Assembly: GCA_016800925.1 (NCBI GenBank)
Contig: JABCPU010000040.1
Location: 124,001-188,000 of the forward strand
Source: Suillus spraguei
Lineage: Eukaryota; Basidiomycota; Agaricomycetes; Boletales; Suillaceae
Direction of reading: 5' to 3'
DNA length: 64,000 nt
The translations under genes and the position numbers were made by a program. Shown here in pieces: positions 23,057 to 34,700 of the stretch. Below the pieces are notes generated by a model. It was not told where the DNA came from and did not search any database. It saw only the letters and a list, made by a program, of their open reading frames with translations. Position 1 is the first letter of the stretch. Every line of letters starts with the position of its first letter.

Positions 23057-23239
23057 AAAGTTGTCCACTTACTAGTTTTGCAAGCGTTAGGTTATTTGGA
23101 ATCATTGCTATATGTCCAGATAAATGTTGTTCACCCAACATGAAAACGTTGTTAATACATGGCTACAAGAAATTACACGAGTACTGTACATGAATTCGCC
23201 CCAGACCCATCGTTTAGAACACCCGCACAGCTTCTAGCA

Positions 23240-25523
23240 TTACGTCGTTATCAACTGCGATATCCTCTCCTTCGCGTGGCCATGGCGAGGGGTAAAGATA
23301 CATGGGAATACAGGGTGTCTGTATCGGCTGGCTCAGATAAACTGTAAGAAAGGAACCTCGAGAATGACTCACGTCGCTACACCTCCCGTCCATTCCACAC
23401 CTTCAGCATCAGGTCCGATATTCCATCCTAGTGCGCGTTCCACCCGAAAAACGGTAAGAATATTCACAACTGCAGCAAATAAGGAAGCATCCGCAACATG
23501 TCGTCCAACACTGCTAAAGGTGAGGCAAAGCCGTTTTATCCGCAAAACTCCAAACTTCGTACCAAACACGCCTTCCAAATCCAAAAGCAAACGAAGTGTT
23601 ATCAGGGCCATGATGTGTTGACGGCTCTTCAGCGGTGACTGTTGGTATGTGACGCTCGGGCATGAAGCTCGTCGGGTTAGGATATTTCTCTGGATTGCGC
23701 GCCATAGACCTTGTATAACAGGAAATCATTATGGCCTGATCTTTGTTCACTTGATATGATGAATCACCATGTGTTGGTCACTACGGTAGCCCCTTGACAA
23801 ATAATTTTAGAGCAGGGATATGGCTTTCAGCCCGTGAAGACCGACCTTTTGGGATGTAATAGCCTTCGTAGATGTCGTCATTCACCGTGGCATGAGGAAC
23901 ACCTAAATCCACTGTTAATTACTGTGCTAACCAGAGTTTGACGAGGAGTTAATAATACTGACCCAGAGGAGCGACAGGGAACCATCTGAGCGTCTCCTGT
24001 ATAACAGCATTGACGTAGGGCATAGAAACGCGATCATCCCAGTCAGGTAATCTTTCGAGAGCTTCCCCAATGACGCAATCAATCTCTGCCTGTGCACGTG
24101 CCTGCACCTCAGGATATAGAACCATCGCAAGCAGGAAGACATATAAAGTGGACGTCGTCTGGGCGTTTAGTCAGTAGATAACTAAAATAAAAATCATGTC
24201 TGAGCATACAGTTTCTGAGGCGGCTAGAAGCACGGAGAGAATCAGTAGAGATGCGTCAAAAACATCGTGATTATCGCAGATTCGTCACGAACCACCATAA
24301 CCAGATGCACTGGCTTCCTTAATCGCTTTCTCGAGAGCAGCGACTTCCTCTTCATTTTTTGCTTTACCTGGTATACGACGCAGTGCATCCGACACCATTG
24401 ACCATCCAGCCGTCCCCGCGGCCTGAGAGTTATCATCAGCCTCGACTAAATAATACTCGGATCGAAGGGTACTTGGCACTTGCCATGTTCTTTTTCACAT
24501 GTTCAAAGGGCAGGTCCATCATCATGGGAACGAGGGCTCTGTGGAGCATGGCACCCTTTACAAAGCTCGCTCCAGGGATCCAAGGAGGAAGTTTTTCCAC
24601 TGTGAGTGCATCAGAATAGGACCACAGCTAAGCAAACAGAACACTGCGCACATATCGGGAACTCTGCTAAAATAGCTGCAACATCAGGCCTGAGTTCTTT
24701 TACAGATATCTTAAGTGAACGTTCGAGTAGCGTAACAAAAGGATCATCAAGAGGCGCCGCCGTATAATCATACACGATTGACATGATGACAGACGTGCTG
24801 AAGCTAAGTAGAAAGTATAGTTTAGCCGCGTAATATATGAGAGGGGTATCGCTAACGTTTGAAGATGGGTTCCATACACCTCTGAGGAGGCTAGCAAGTT
24901 TGATATCAAATGGTGAGCGTTGCGCATTTGAATCGGATGGAAGAATGGCGCTGCTTCTAAACGGAATGCTTGATGCAAAATCCGCCTATCTGTGAAGCCC
25001 CATTATGAAGACATAAAAACTTGAAAGGGATATACTAACGAAGTCTCCATCTGTCTGAATAAGGTAAAAAGATGGAAGCGAACTCAACACCAAAACTAGG
25101 ACTCGCTAAACGGTCAGTACATAAAACGATAAGAGGGCCTCACAAGTCAAGAATGCGCATAAATCCTGAGGGCCTTGTGGAATAGTTATGTGAACGACGA
25201 TCGAGCAAGTCATGTGCAACTCTTTCAGAGTTGATGATAACGATATCCTGACTGAACAGTCGAGAGTAAATGATTTCTCCTGCGTTGCAATTTAGCACAT
25301 CCGCATATACGGATCGGTGGTTCTACGTACCATACTCAGCTTCCCATCTTGAGTACGTTAACCATGGATGGTCCTTGTCAATTCCAATCACATTTCCAAC
25401 AAAAGGGAGAAGTGGAGGACCAGGGGGTAAGGGGAGCCCCTTTGTGTCTCTCTTCTTTTGGAAGGATCGCACTAGCACGAAAGAGACGAGCGATAGAAAG
25501 GCAAGTGCAAGTGTTGGGGCCAT
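23240..25523 (-). CDS. Cytochrome P450 monooxygenase, array copy D (523 aa, 14 exons)
   Basis: Exons 5' to 3': 25523-25331, 25279-25144, 25095-25040, 24989-24857, 24803-24652, 24599-24484, 24422-24293, 24223-24210, 24158-23963, 23902-23846, 23792-23768, 23709-23563, 23510-23373, 23318-23240. Structure is the same as copies A and B: anchor [18 protein letters not shown], hinge [15 protein letters not shown]-helix AASETT as in copy A, ETLRWFP, PER region FMPERH and haem loop FGFGRRVC. The GC-AG intron (24423-24483) and the haem-Cys-splitting intron (23511-23562) are both retained. The stop lies two codons earlier than in A or B. No inactivating lesion was found. Confidence 0.87.
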
Positions 25524-26598
25524 GACTTGAACCTAGTGACTGCAATGACAAAATACCTAGAGCATCATGATGTATATATACACTTGAACCTGCAAGTGCT
25601 GTACTGATTTGGCCGAAATGGGCTGCTATGAGTGTCAGACGAAATTCCTGGATATGGTGGGCAAACTCACGATGTCACGGTCGGGGTCATGCCCGAGATG
25701 AACGAGAGTTCAATAGGTGGGTACAACCACCTCGAGTTCCGCCAACAACACTAGTTGAGGGTCTTGTGGAATAGTTGCGTGGACGACGGTCGAGCAAGTC
25801 ATGCGCAACTCTTTTAGAGTTATGTCCTGACTGAGTGATACAAGGAGCACACTAGTTATGTTTGCTCGTAGATGAGCATGTGTCATAAAAATCAAAAAAG
25901 GTCATTTATTTCTGCACATGACTGATACTCACCGAACATATCGATGGAAGGTATACGTACGAGGGATCCGAGTATCATGCATCAATGATGTGGTTGGGTT
26001 GGTTTCCAATTCGATTGATCACCGCTGATACCAATTCCTGGCTTTCCACTGCCTCGAGGCAGATATCGATAGCCCGTGAAGTTGGAAACCAACAACTCGA
26101 AAAGCTCGGATCTTGAGTCACTAGCCTTGGTCAATTGCCAAGACTCGCTGATGGCATACTAACTTCAAGTTGAATGGTTGAAACGTAACTTATATACTAT
26201 TACGGTACCGAAAAACTTTACTGAGTTCGAACTTTGCAGGGGTGCGAGTTCACAAGTACTTGATCAGTCTGGTACAACTTCAACCCAGAGATCAAGCTAC
26301 TACTATCTGAATAAAGGATGAGCCATTATGCATTCTCGGCTATTCTTTTTTCGAGACAACCAGCATCTAACGTGAGTGTGACATGAAATATGTCTTATCT
26401 TATTTACTTGAACCTTCAGGTGTCATATATCATTATGTGGCACATTTCCCTGCATCCACTATTGTGCCCATGTTACTACGATTCATTAAGCTGGTAGCGA
26501 ATAGCATCCAAAGCAACCGTTTAAAGTAAGTGGATAGTAGGAAGCTTCATACAGTTCACATCGATGAAATCTTTTTAGTGTAAACCTTTCCCATCGCC
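25524..26598. other. Copy D upstream region with relic P450 exon 2
   Basis: A TATA-like element lies at 25572-25580. 25690-25920 (minus strand) is another degraded P450 exon 2 region, with the same order of motifs as upstream of copies B and C. 25980-26130 is similar to 15440-15660. From about 26200 the sequence is unique and leads into the dehydrogenase gene. No intact gene is present. Confidence 0.6.
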
Positions 26599-27900
26599 AT
26601 GGCCAAGTTGAGCCTCCGGAGTTTCTTCAGCGAACAAGGACGGGATCTTCCCCTTCCAAGAGAGTCTGTGGACGGGAAGTCGATCGTCATAGTTGGAGCG
26701 AATGTTGGAATAGGGCTCGAGGCATCAGCCCATGTCGCGAACAAGAAGCCCAGCTTGCTCATTGCAACATGCAGAGACACAGTGAAGTGTGAGCAAACTT
26801 TGAAAAGTACGTGCGACGTTCTTTTTAGTGCACTAGCAGATAGTCATGCGTGTACTACTCCTAGTTCTCCGCGAACGTTGCGCTGGAACTCAACCAACCA
26901 GTCTTGATTCATGGACGCTAGAACTGTCTTCTTTTGACGATGTCCGCTCTTTTGTTGACAGGTTCGATGTAGAAGGGCCAAAGCGTTTGAATGTCCTCGT
27001 CGCTAACGCGGGGACATTTAAGCCGATTTATGCTCGAACCAAAGATGATTGGGAAATGATGTCTGTGGTTGTTGTTTCGTGCCATGTGTATTTGCTCACA
27101 TGAACAACAGGCTGCAAGTCAACTATCTCTCACTTGCCCTTTTGAGTATTCTTCTTCTGCCTCATCTACTCCGTTCAGCAACTTCTGATCCATCACGACT
27201 GGTCTTGGTGTCAAGTTTGGGTCATTATCTTGTGGAACCTGTGTTGACAGGTTCACAAAAGTGGGATAACGTATTAGGGACTATCAGTGCGGAGAAATTT
27301 GGGGTGTCTGGGTCAGTGCCTTTCATTTTCAGATCTACAGAACCTTACTAAGTCTGTACAGGGCATCCAGGTACAACCTGTCGAAGAGTATGTCGTGATT
27401 GGGTGAAATGACACCACTTTCACTAATATAGGCACATAGTGCTCCAGGTTGCGTTCGTGCGGGAACTTGCTGCCCGGCTTCCTTCTCCCACTTCACTGGT
27501 CGTCACCGCCGTTGACCCGGGATTTTGCCACTCGTCCTTACAGCGAGAACTTGAAAAGTACTGTCTATTACGTATAGTTCTTGCATTCGTGAAGTGGCTT
27601 CTTCGTGCAAGAACCTCGGAAATGGGCAGTCGTAATCTTGTTTGTGCAGCTCTAGCAACAAACGCACAGGATCTCCATGGCAAGTATATGTCAAGTTGTG
27701 AGGTTGTCGAGGAATGTGATTACCTATTGAGTACGGAGGGCAAAGCATTCTCAGAAAGACTTTGGGTAAGTTTCTTAGCTTCAGATTAATCCATGCAACC
27801 CCAAGTTGAATGACATTCGCAGTGGGAGACTATCGAAGTTTTGTCGAAAGTAGATGACCGCGTGTCTCAGATCGTGAGCGCTTACCTGTCGGCTAGGTAG
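26599..27900 (+). CDS. Short-chain dehydrogenase/reductase, retinol-dehydrogenase-like (344 aa, 6 exons)
   Basis: Exons 26599-26806, 26865-27060, 27111-27311, 27362-27387, 27440-27765, 27823-27900. Rossmann-fold SDR landmarks are all present: nucleotide-binding VGANVGIG near residue 36, VLVANAG, the catalytic serine in LVLVSSLGHY and the catalytic YNLSK (YxxxK), which lies in a 26-bp exon. The order and spacing fit the family of NAD(P)-dependent alcohol/ketone oxidoreductases; the substrate is not determined. The first 30 residues carry no signal peptide, so it is probably cytosolic or bound to a membrane surface. It directly follows the P450 array in the opposite orientation; a role with the P450s is possible but unproven. 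Confidence 0.9.
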
Positions 27901-30352
27901 TACCTAGGTCCTGTCACAAGAAAGCGAATGGTAGCCCCTTTGTCTTATCTGTCAAGCGGCTTGGCAGTCTAGCGTTGTGTTTCATAAGGAGCCATATTGC
28001 TGATCATTTCATATGCTGATGCAGAAACTGCAAGTCTGCAATTGAAGCGCGTATACCATCCGCAGCTTCTGGATTCCGGCGAATTCTGTCTACCAGGTTA
28101 GGATCGTGACCGCACTCGAAACAAATCGCTGATACCCTGAGCCATAACTCTGCATTGTGACAATAGGGTTCTAAATTGGATTGTCGCCGCGCATGCTTCG
28201 TTCCATGATGATTCAAACTTGTCGCGTGACCGAATGACCCGCTCAACCTTCTCCACATACGTCTACCTTGATCTCGATTGCAAGAGTCTGTCATGCGCGT
28301 GAGTTTGCTTACCCCCTAGCTGGTGAGATCTGACTGCTTAATTTACTTAGTTGGCAATCCCATTCTCCATACCCGATGGCTTGCTCAATTATACCGGTAA
28401 GACCTCGCCCGGAGTCTACGAAATTTCATAGTTTCCTTTCATGATCTTCCGACCCCATCTGACTGTGCCTTTTGATGTAACTGAAGTATGACTCTCGGCG
28501 TGACTTTCTATCCGATGACGTGTTTATCGGAGATTCCGCAGCATAGTCGGTGCTCCTGGATATTTATTCTAGCACGACGAATTACTTTGTGCCTTAGCCG
28601 ACATGAGACCTATTACAAGTAGGTTTCACGCTCTTGTACTAGATTCAAGACCAATGAAAGTGATACGTGCCTTGCAGATAACGGTCTAGACCAATGGCAG
28701 CCCAGTACTGCACTCATGGCTGAAATCAAGATCGTTTCAGCAGTTTATGGCAAAAGTGAGCCTAGCAATCGTTATTCTGGCACCTCACCGTATGACTCCA
28801 TGATATACATAGGCTGTCGTGATACCGGCGGCATGAAGAACTGAAGAACGGAACATGTCAACATAGTCGATTGCCTAATCATAATGGTCGAGTTGCAGTC
28901 CGTAGAGGCTAAATATTGCATTAGCACAGACATCGATAAGAATGTCATTGCGCATGCATTCACAACTTGTCGAGCATACGACCAATCCAGCCGAGCAAAG
29001 GGGCCCGCTTACTACCAACTTATCTTTTTAAATCCATGGATCCACCGTTATATATATAGATTTCGCTTGAGTTTCGGGACCATGCTCGTAAGGAGCTCTA
29101 TGTATAGAGATCGCCCCCACAGTCAGGAACCAGCTGTTGGAGTGTTCGACTTCTTTTCTGTGTCGGAAACTATGTACTTGAAAGTACTCCCGTCTCGCAA
29201 GCGAATATGCTTCTGCCACCATTACCGTATTCTTTGTGGAGTTAACGCGCTCCATCATGGGCTCCATGTGCATCATCCCCAAATCACGTCATGTCGCATC
29301 AGATCCTCCCTCAACAGCACTCTTCGAAAGGACATAATGGCAGGCTGTGGCTATCCATGCTGTGACTCAGACTGTCAGCAAATGCCTCGGATCGGAACGT
29401 AGAATCATCGTAATGACACGGAGTAGCGAGATGGATGAGCATTTCGGCGTTTTCCCAGAATCTTCCGTTAATAATATGCCAGGTACCCAGAGGTCAGCCC
29501 AACCCACGGTCTCCACGTGCGGCCTCCTGATACTACACAGCTCTTTAGCGAGTGCGTTTTATCGTGTGTATGGCGTAAATTTGGATTTGTCCGGTGTTGC
29601 ATACGGTAGGCACGCCGCTAATCATATATTTGGGCTATACAACACGCATGTGGTGGCAGTTCGTAGCTAATTCTATTTTCTATTACCAGGGATGTTTGTT
29701 TGACCTAAGCTCAGCCAGCTGGTATTGGTAAGTAGCTTGATAGATAACGATATGATTGGAGATATCGGATTGACTCATCATGTAGCATGACGAATTTGCT
29801 ATGCTTGATCTAATCTAGCTGACCCGTTTCCTTCGACATTTGTTAGCAGTATGTTAGCCCAGGTTTGTCATGCAAAAACGACGTGGCAGTTATTCCTACA
29901 GTGACTGGACAACTACAAATGCCACGTTCCTCCCAGCGATAGCTTCGACTTCCGTGGTAGACTCGTATATATATAATAGCCGATCGGGCGGCTGCAGAGC
30001 AACTTACCACGACTAAGCCACGTCTCAAAAAGTTCGCTGCAAGTGTTGGTTCCTTTCCGTCAGTTAATGCATTATAATTGTGGGTACCCTAGCTATCTAT
30101 GTCAACTGCACATGCGCGTGCAATCGGCACATTTTGTGTCTGAGATGAATTATAGTGTCATACACGAACAATACAAAGAACGCTACACTATACACGTAGC
30201 AGACACCCGTCCATGGATACACGGGGATACTAGGCATAAGCCTCCGGAAATCGTCGGCAAGGGATTAAATTACCATAACATAGTCTGCTTCCTCGCATCC
30301 AGGATGCTGTCCAGTAAGATCGTGAAGTAAAATCCATCCCAATACATGTAAT
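27901..30352. other. Gene-poor region, nothing recognised
   Basis: About 2.45 kb with only short or random-looking open frames, the longest at 28884-29402. None has a recognisable domain, signal peptide or supporting splice sites. No repeat or transposase fragment was seen. Confidence 0.5.
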
Positions 30353-31718
30353 CTAGAAAACCCACCACCGCCCGCGTCTACGGCCACGCTGTGGTTCCTT
30401 TACGCTCACTTCGTCATCGCCCACACCAGGCGGTGCGCCCAGGCCAGCAACGCTCGCAAAACTCACGTATCCCGATACCTGCTTACAAGCCTGGGATGCC
30501 GCGCGCGGATCAAACTGCGGCGGATTCACCGGTATATGGGGATTCGTGCTCGAAAAATTCGAGAGAATTGCTGGATTCGGTGAGTGCGGCGAGGGCGTGG
30601 CATAAGGTGAAGAATGACATTTCTTTGTTGGACTCGAGAATGGCGAAGGTGGGAGGGGCGTCGTCATCCACGGCGAGATCTCTCCTTGCAATTGTGGTGA
30701 TTTTTGTGAGTAAGCTACAGATGTCGACCTATGCCCTCGACCATGTTTTGATGATATAGATGACAGTACCAAGGGTTCCATATCACGTGCAGTCGCATGG
30801 GGTTTCTCAGATGATTGAGAATTTGTGAATGAATTAGAAAGCGAGCGGGCTGATGAGGGTGGAGATGCTGATGAAGACTACACAGCGTGTTACATATCAG
30901 CATTTAATTCACGGCTGCGTGTGTCATACATGATGAGCGCTCACCTCCCCATCCGGCGACCTCTTTATTCGCCTTTCTTCTTCACGTATTCCACGATGAA
31001 GCACGCGTTCTAGGCGTGATCTTAGGACAGCCTCATGAGGCGCTGCATCACTACCGAGAACATAGGAGCGTGGTAATGATGTGGAAAGACATTCATCCAG
31101 TTTCTCTTGTTGGACAGGAGCAATAGGGTAGCCATTGGCATCCAAGTCTGAGCTCGACCTGAGTAGCTGAGCATATGAGGAATCTTCGTTCTCGCTCGGA
31201 ACGTAGAAACTTTTCGACTTGAAATTCCGGGTGGAACCAGCACTACTCCTGCGCGACGATTGCAAGACCAGGACAGGTTGGAAGAAGTCGTCGTCATTAC
31301 AGTCACTGCACGTTGACCGCGAGCGCGAACGTGCGCGGCAGGTGGCACTTGTACGAAGAGTGTTGTCTTTCCTGAGGGTGTCTCGCAGGAGACGCTCTGA
31401 CCGCGATGATGGTCGTGGGGGAGGCGAGTGGGGCCGCTGTATGCGTGAGGGACTGTGCTGTCGCTGAGGGGTGCGAGGACTAGGAGCAATTAAAGACATT
31501 GCAAGAGTAGGTTGTGAGTGGAAAGAGGGAGTCAGTTTATTCGGTGTACAAACGCGACCTTGGGGCGAATGTGTTCGAGACGATGGTACACGTTTCGTAG
31601 GCGTGGTCAAGTCACAGATCCTCGAAGAAGTCGTTGCAAGCAAGCTAGACGTTCTTGAAATCGTGGAGAGCGATGGAGAAGGAGAAAGAGATGGTGGTTC
31701 CAACAAACGGATGGTCAT
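30353..31718 (-). CDS. Uncharacterised Ser/Pro/Arg-rich protein (432 aa, 2 exons)
   Basis: Exons 31718-30945 and 30877-30353, joined across a 67-bp GT-AG intron in phase 0. The first 150 residues are low complexity, rich in Ser, Pro, Thr and Arg, with repeated SP/TP sites (for example SPRTPQRQHSPSR) typical of kinase targets. A more ordered stretch follows, including LRSRLERVLHRG and REEERRIKR, probably a short helix. The C-terminal part carries QACKQVSGYVSFASVAGLG and ends in a strongly basic RGRRRGRWW. There is no transmembrane segment or signal peptide. I do not recognise a characterised family; composition suggests a phosphorylated, largely disordered regulatory protein, which is inference. 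Confidence 0.7.
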
Positions 31719-34700
31719 GGGAGAAGATTGAGATATTAAGTATGTGTTTAAAAAACGCTTTGGCTGCGCTTAAGTCTTGTAGGTCTTGTGATTCACATAG
31801 ACCGCCTCGCTGAAAACACGAGGATAACACGAAGTGAAAGAGTCCACAGGTCAATGCAGGAAATAAAGGGGAAACAAGCGGAAGATTCGTGGTAGGAGAT
31901 TGCCTGGCATGACTGACATACACACGATTCACGGCAATATCCTGCGACCCCAGAAAACGGTGTTGTCAGACCTAGATCCGATGTCATAGATGAGGTGAAT
32001 TTCCTAATTTGTATAATATTCCATTTTTTAAAATTATTTTACTAATTCTCCGATAATATACCTTTTTGTATCACAATTTGTTCAAAACATGCGTTCAGCG
32101 TTCGACAATGTTACTTGTTAGTCTTTCCGCGGTTGCACAACTTCAGCCCCATGGAATTCGCTCAAGGCAAGTTGCGTATTCTCTGTGCCGTGCCCACCGT
32201 ATCAACGAATTCTGACCGCAAGATGTTCCCTATATGCTGAAGCGCCACAGCAGCTGATCAATGAGTCACCGTCTAGTTCTTACCTCTAGCACTGCAGAAG
32301 CTATTTGGTTACATTACTCCATCTGGCCAACATAGCGACCTACGGAAACGTGTTCAGTGGTACCGCCAGTTAGTTCGCGTTGCTCCCCTAGTCCGATTTC
32401 CGCTAACCTACAATCCTACGCTCATTTAGTACTAGCTTCGGCCTACCCATGCATGTCTCATAATTCGATCCGCAACCTCCGGCCAACGAGGTAAAATTTC
32501 TTACTGTTATATGGCCGCCGTACTTCCGACTTTTTCACTTTGCACTTGACCGGACCTTCATATTGTCGGCGTACTGGGTGTACTGTGCAATCCCGGTGAG
32601 AGTTAATACCTGATCACGTCCCCCGCGTGCCTGGTAGACGAGTTGATCCATGATCGATATTCATCATGGCTCGTCAGTAATGCGATCATAATTATCGTCA
32701 TGCTTGCATCACCCCGCATTAAAGCACGCTTCTTGGAAGTTCATCATAGTACTTAGAGTTTGTCGACAGCTCATTTATGCTTCTTCCAAAGGGCCGTTAG
32801 GTCATGTCAGTTTGCGCTTTGTTTGTTTTCGATATTTGGATCCGACCGATGAGTAATCAGGCATTTTGGGGGCATTTTTGATTTTCCATCGAGAAAAATA
32901 TGCATTGTGTGTGGGCCCATCTGGACAAAATTCAATGAACAATAGACGTCAATTTTACGTTCGCTCAGGCCTCCATGTCTAATGTATTGTTCCCTGCCTA
33001 GATCCCTACAGCATCTACGCTGCCTTCGTGGTTCTCGAAATCATTAGAGACGCCCATTTGCAGAGCAATTCTCGATTGCCAAATTCTGAGTCAATTTCCA
33101 TTTTACACTACCACAGGAGTGGATAATCAAGAATACAACCACATTAAGGCAGCCCCTTTGACAAGAACCCAAGAATTTAAGTCTTCTCCACTTGTAACGT
33201 CAGTGGCGCTGGTTCGATTCGAACGAGCGCATCACCTCCGACCATTGACTCACAGCCGGAATTCTTATCCGTGGCCTTCGTTATGTATTCATCGATAAGT
33301 TATTTAGATAAATCAGTGTGGCTTCGTGCGTCTACTACATAATCAGTGCGATACTAATGATTATCAGATGATCACAATCTGACAGAAGCGCTCGTTGTTG
33401 AAATAACCATATCATTGCCAGTGAAGCACACTATCCGTTTCAATCACGTTTGATATACCACCGTGATCTGTCTCAAATACATTTCAAAAACAAGGCAAGT
33501 CGGTTATGCTCGTACCTGTCTCCGATGTTATTTGAATGATGTTGCATACGAGCAGAGCATGATTACGGGTCCAAGTTGACCGCGGAGCCGGTGAGCACGT
33601 GATTAAAGGCGACCAAAAGGCCATTGGCTATGAGCTTGAACGCTTGATAATATGGCAATAAAGTTACTGTAGATAACTTGAAGATATCCATGTGGACGTG
33701 GATCCGACATTTACTAGAAAGTCGCTTTTGTGGGGCCTTGACTCCCATGGAGTCGGGTACTACGAGAGGTAAAGTGGATCCGATGCTCATTTCGTTGGAG
33801 GCGCCATATTGGCCATTGGTTGCGTCGAACGATGTTGAAACAATTGTATATCGGAAAGCTTCATCAGTGCCCTTGATCTGATTTCTCCGTAGGAAAGGTT
33901 TGGAGGCGCCATATTGGCCACTGGATTATGGTCATGCAAACGAACGACGCTTGAACCACTACATGTTGGCGAACGCTAGGACCCTCGATTCGTTTTCTCT
34001 ATAGGAAAGGTGAGTATCCCGATCATGTTTATCATATGACTTAGACCCACCCGGTGGATGTAACCCATTCGTCTACTGAATGCGGGATCTTTGTTGCTAG
34101 ACATTTCCCATGAGCTCCCATTATCCACATCTACGTCACGTGAATGAGTTCTGGCATCATGATCAATAGAACGTCGCATGGAAGCCAGCGAATGAGTGGG
34201 AATGTATGCATTATTTGGTCCTCAGCAAGCTAAAACGTCCTTGATAAAAGGCTTATTGAATAGAAGCATATTCGAGTGTTTCACGTCAGTCTACCGATGT
34301 ACTAACGTAGATTAGATACTCACCTTGATCCCCTTTCATACGCAGGGTCCGATAAGAGTTACCAGGCACCCTGCTTATGGACATCTTCAATGGCATTTGC
34401 CTGACGTTGGGAAACACCACGAAGTTATACCAGGGATCAATCGGTCGTCTCCGGGGTTCCGTGTTGAGTTCACAGATACGAGCGGAAGTTATTCCCAGCA
34501 ACCGCATCATCGATCGCGCTTACCGTGCCCATATCCGATTGCGGGCAAGTACATGTTATGGAATTTCCGAGGGAAAAAGGAGCATGGATATGTTGGATTT
34601 TAGAAGCCGTATGCTAACTTATTCACTTGAAGGACCCTGTAGTCTCTGGACGGTTAATTGCATAATCCATTATGATTGAAATGATTCTGGAAACAGCGGG

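Noticed and set aside
8833..27900. Secondary-metabolite gene cluster (P450s plus dehydrogenase)
   Set aside because: No polyketide synthase, peptide synthetase, terpene synthase, transporter or pathway regulator is adjacent in this window; the P450s are paralogs of one gene, so a simple family expansion fits better.
28884..29402. 172-aa open frame on the plus strand
   Set aside because: No domain, no codon or composition pattern like neighbouring genes, no splice partners; an equally open frame lies on the opposite strand.
33198..33230. tRNA-like motif (ggttcgattcgaac)
   Set aside because: It looks like a T-loop/B-box, but neither strand offers a matching acceptor stem, A-box or anticodon arm at the right distance; it is only a short palindrome.
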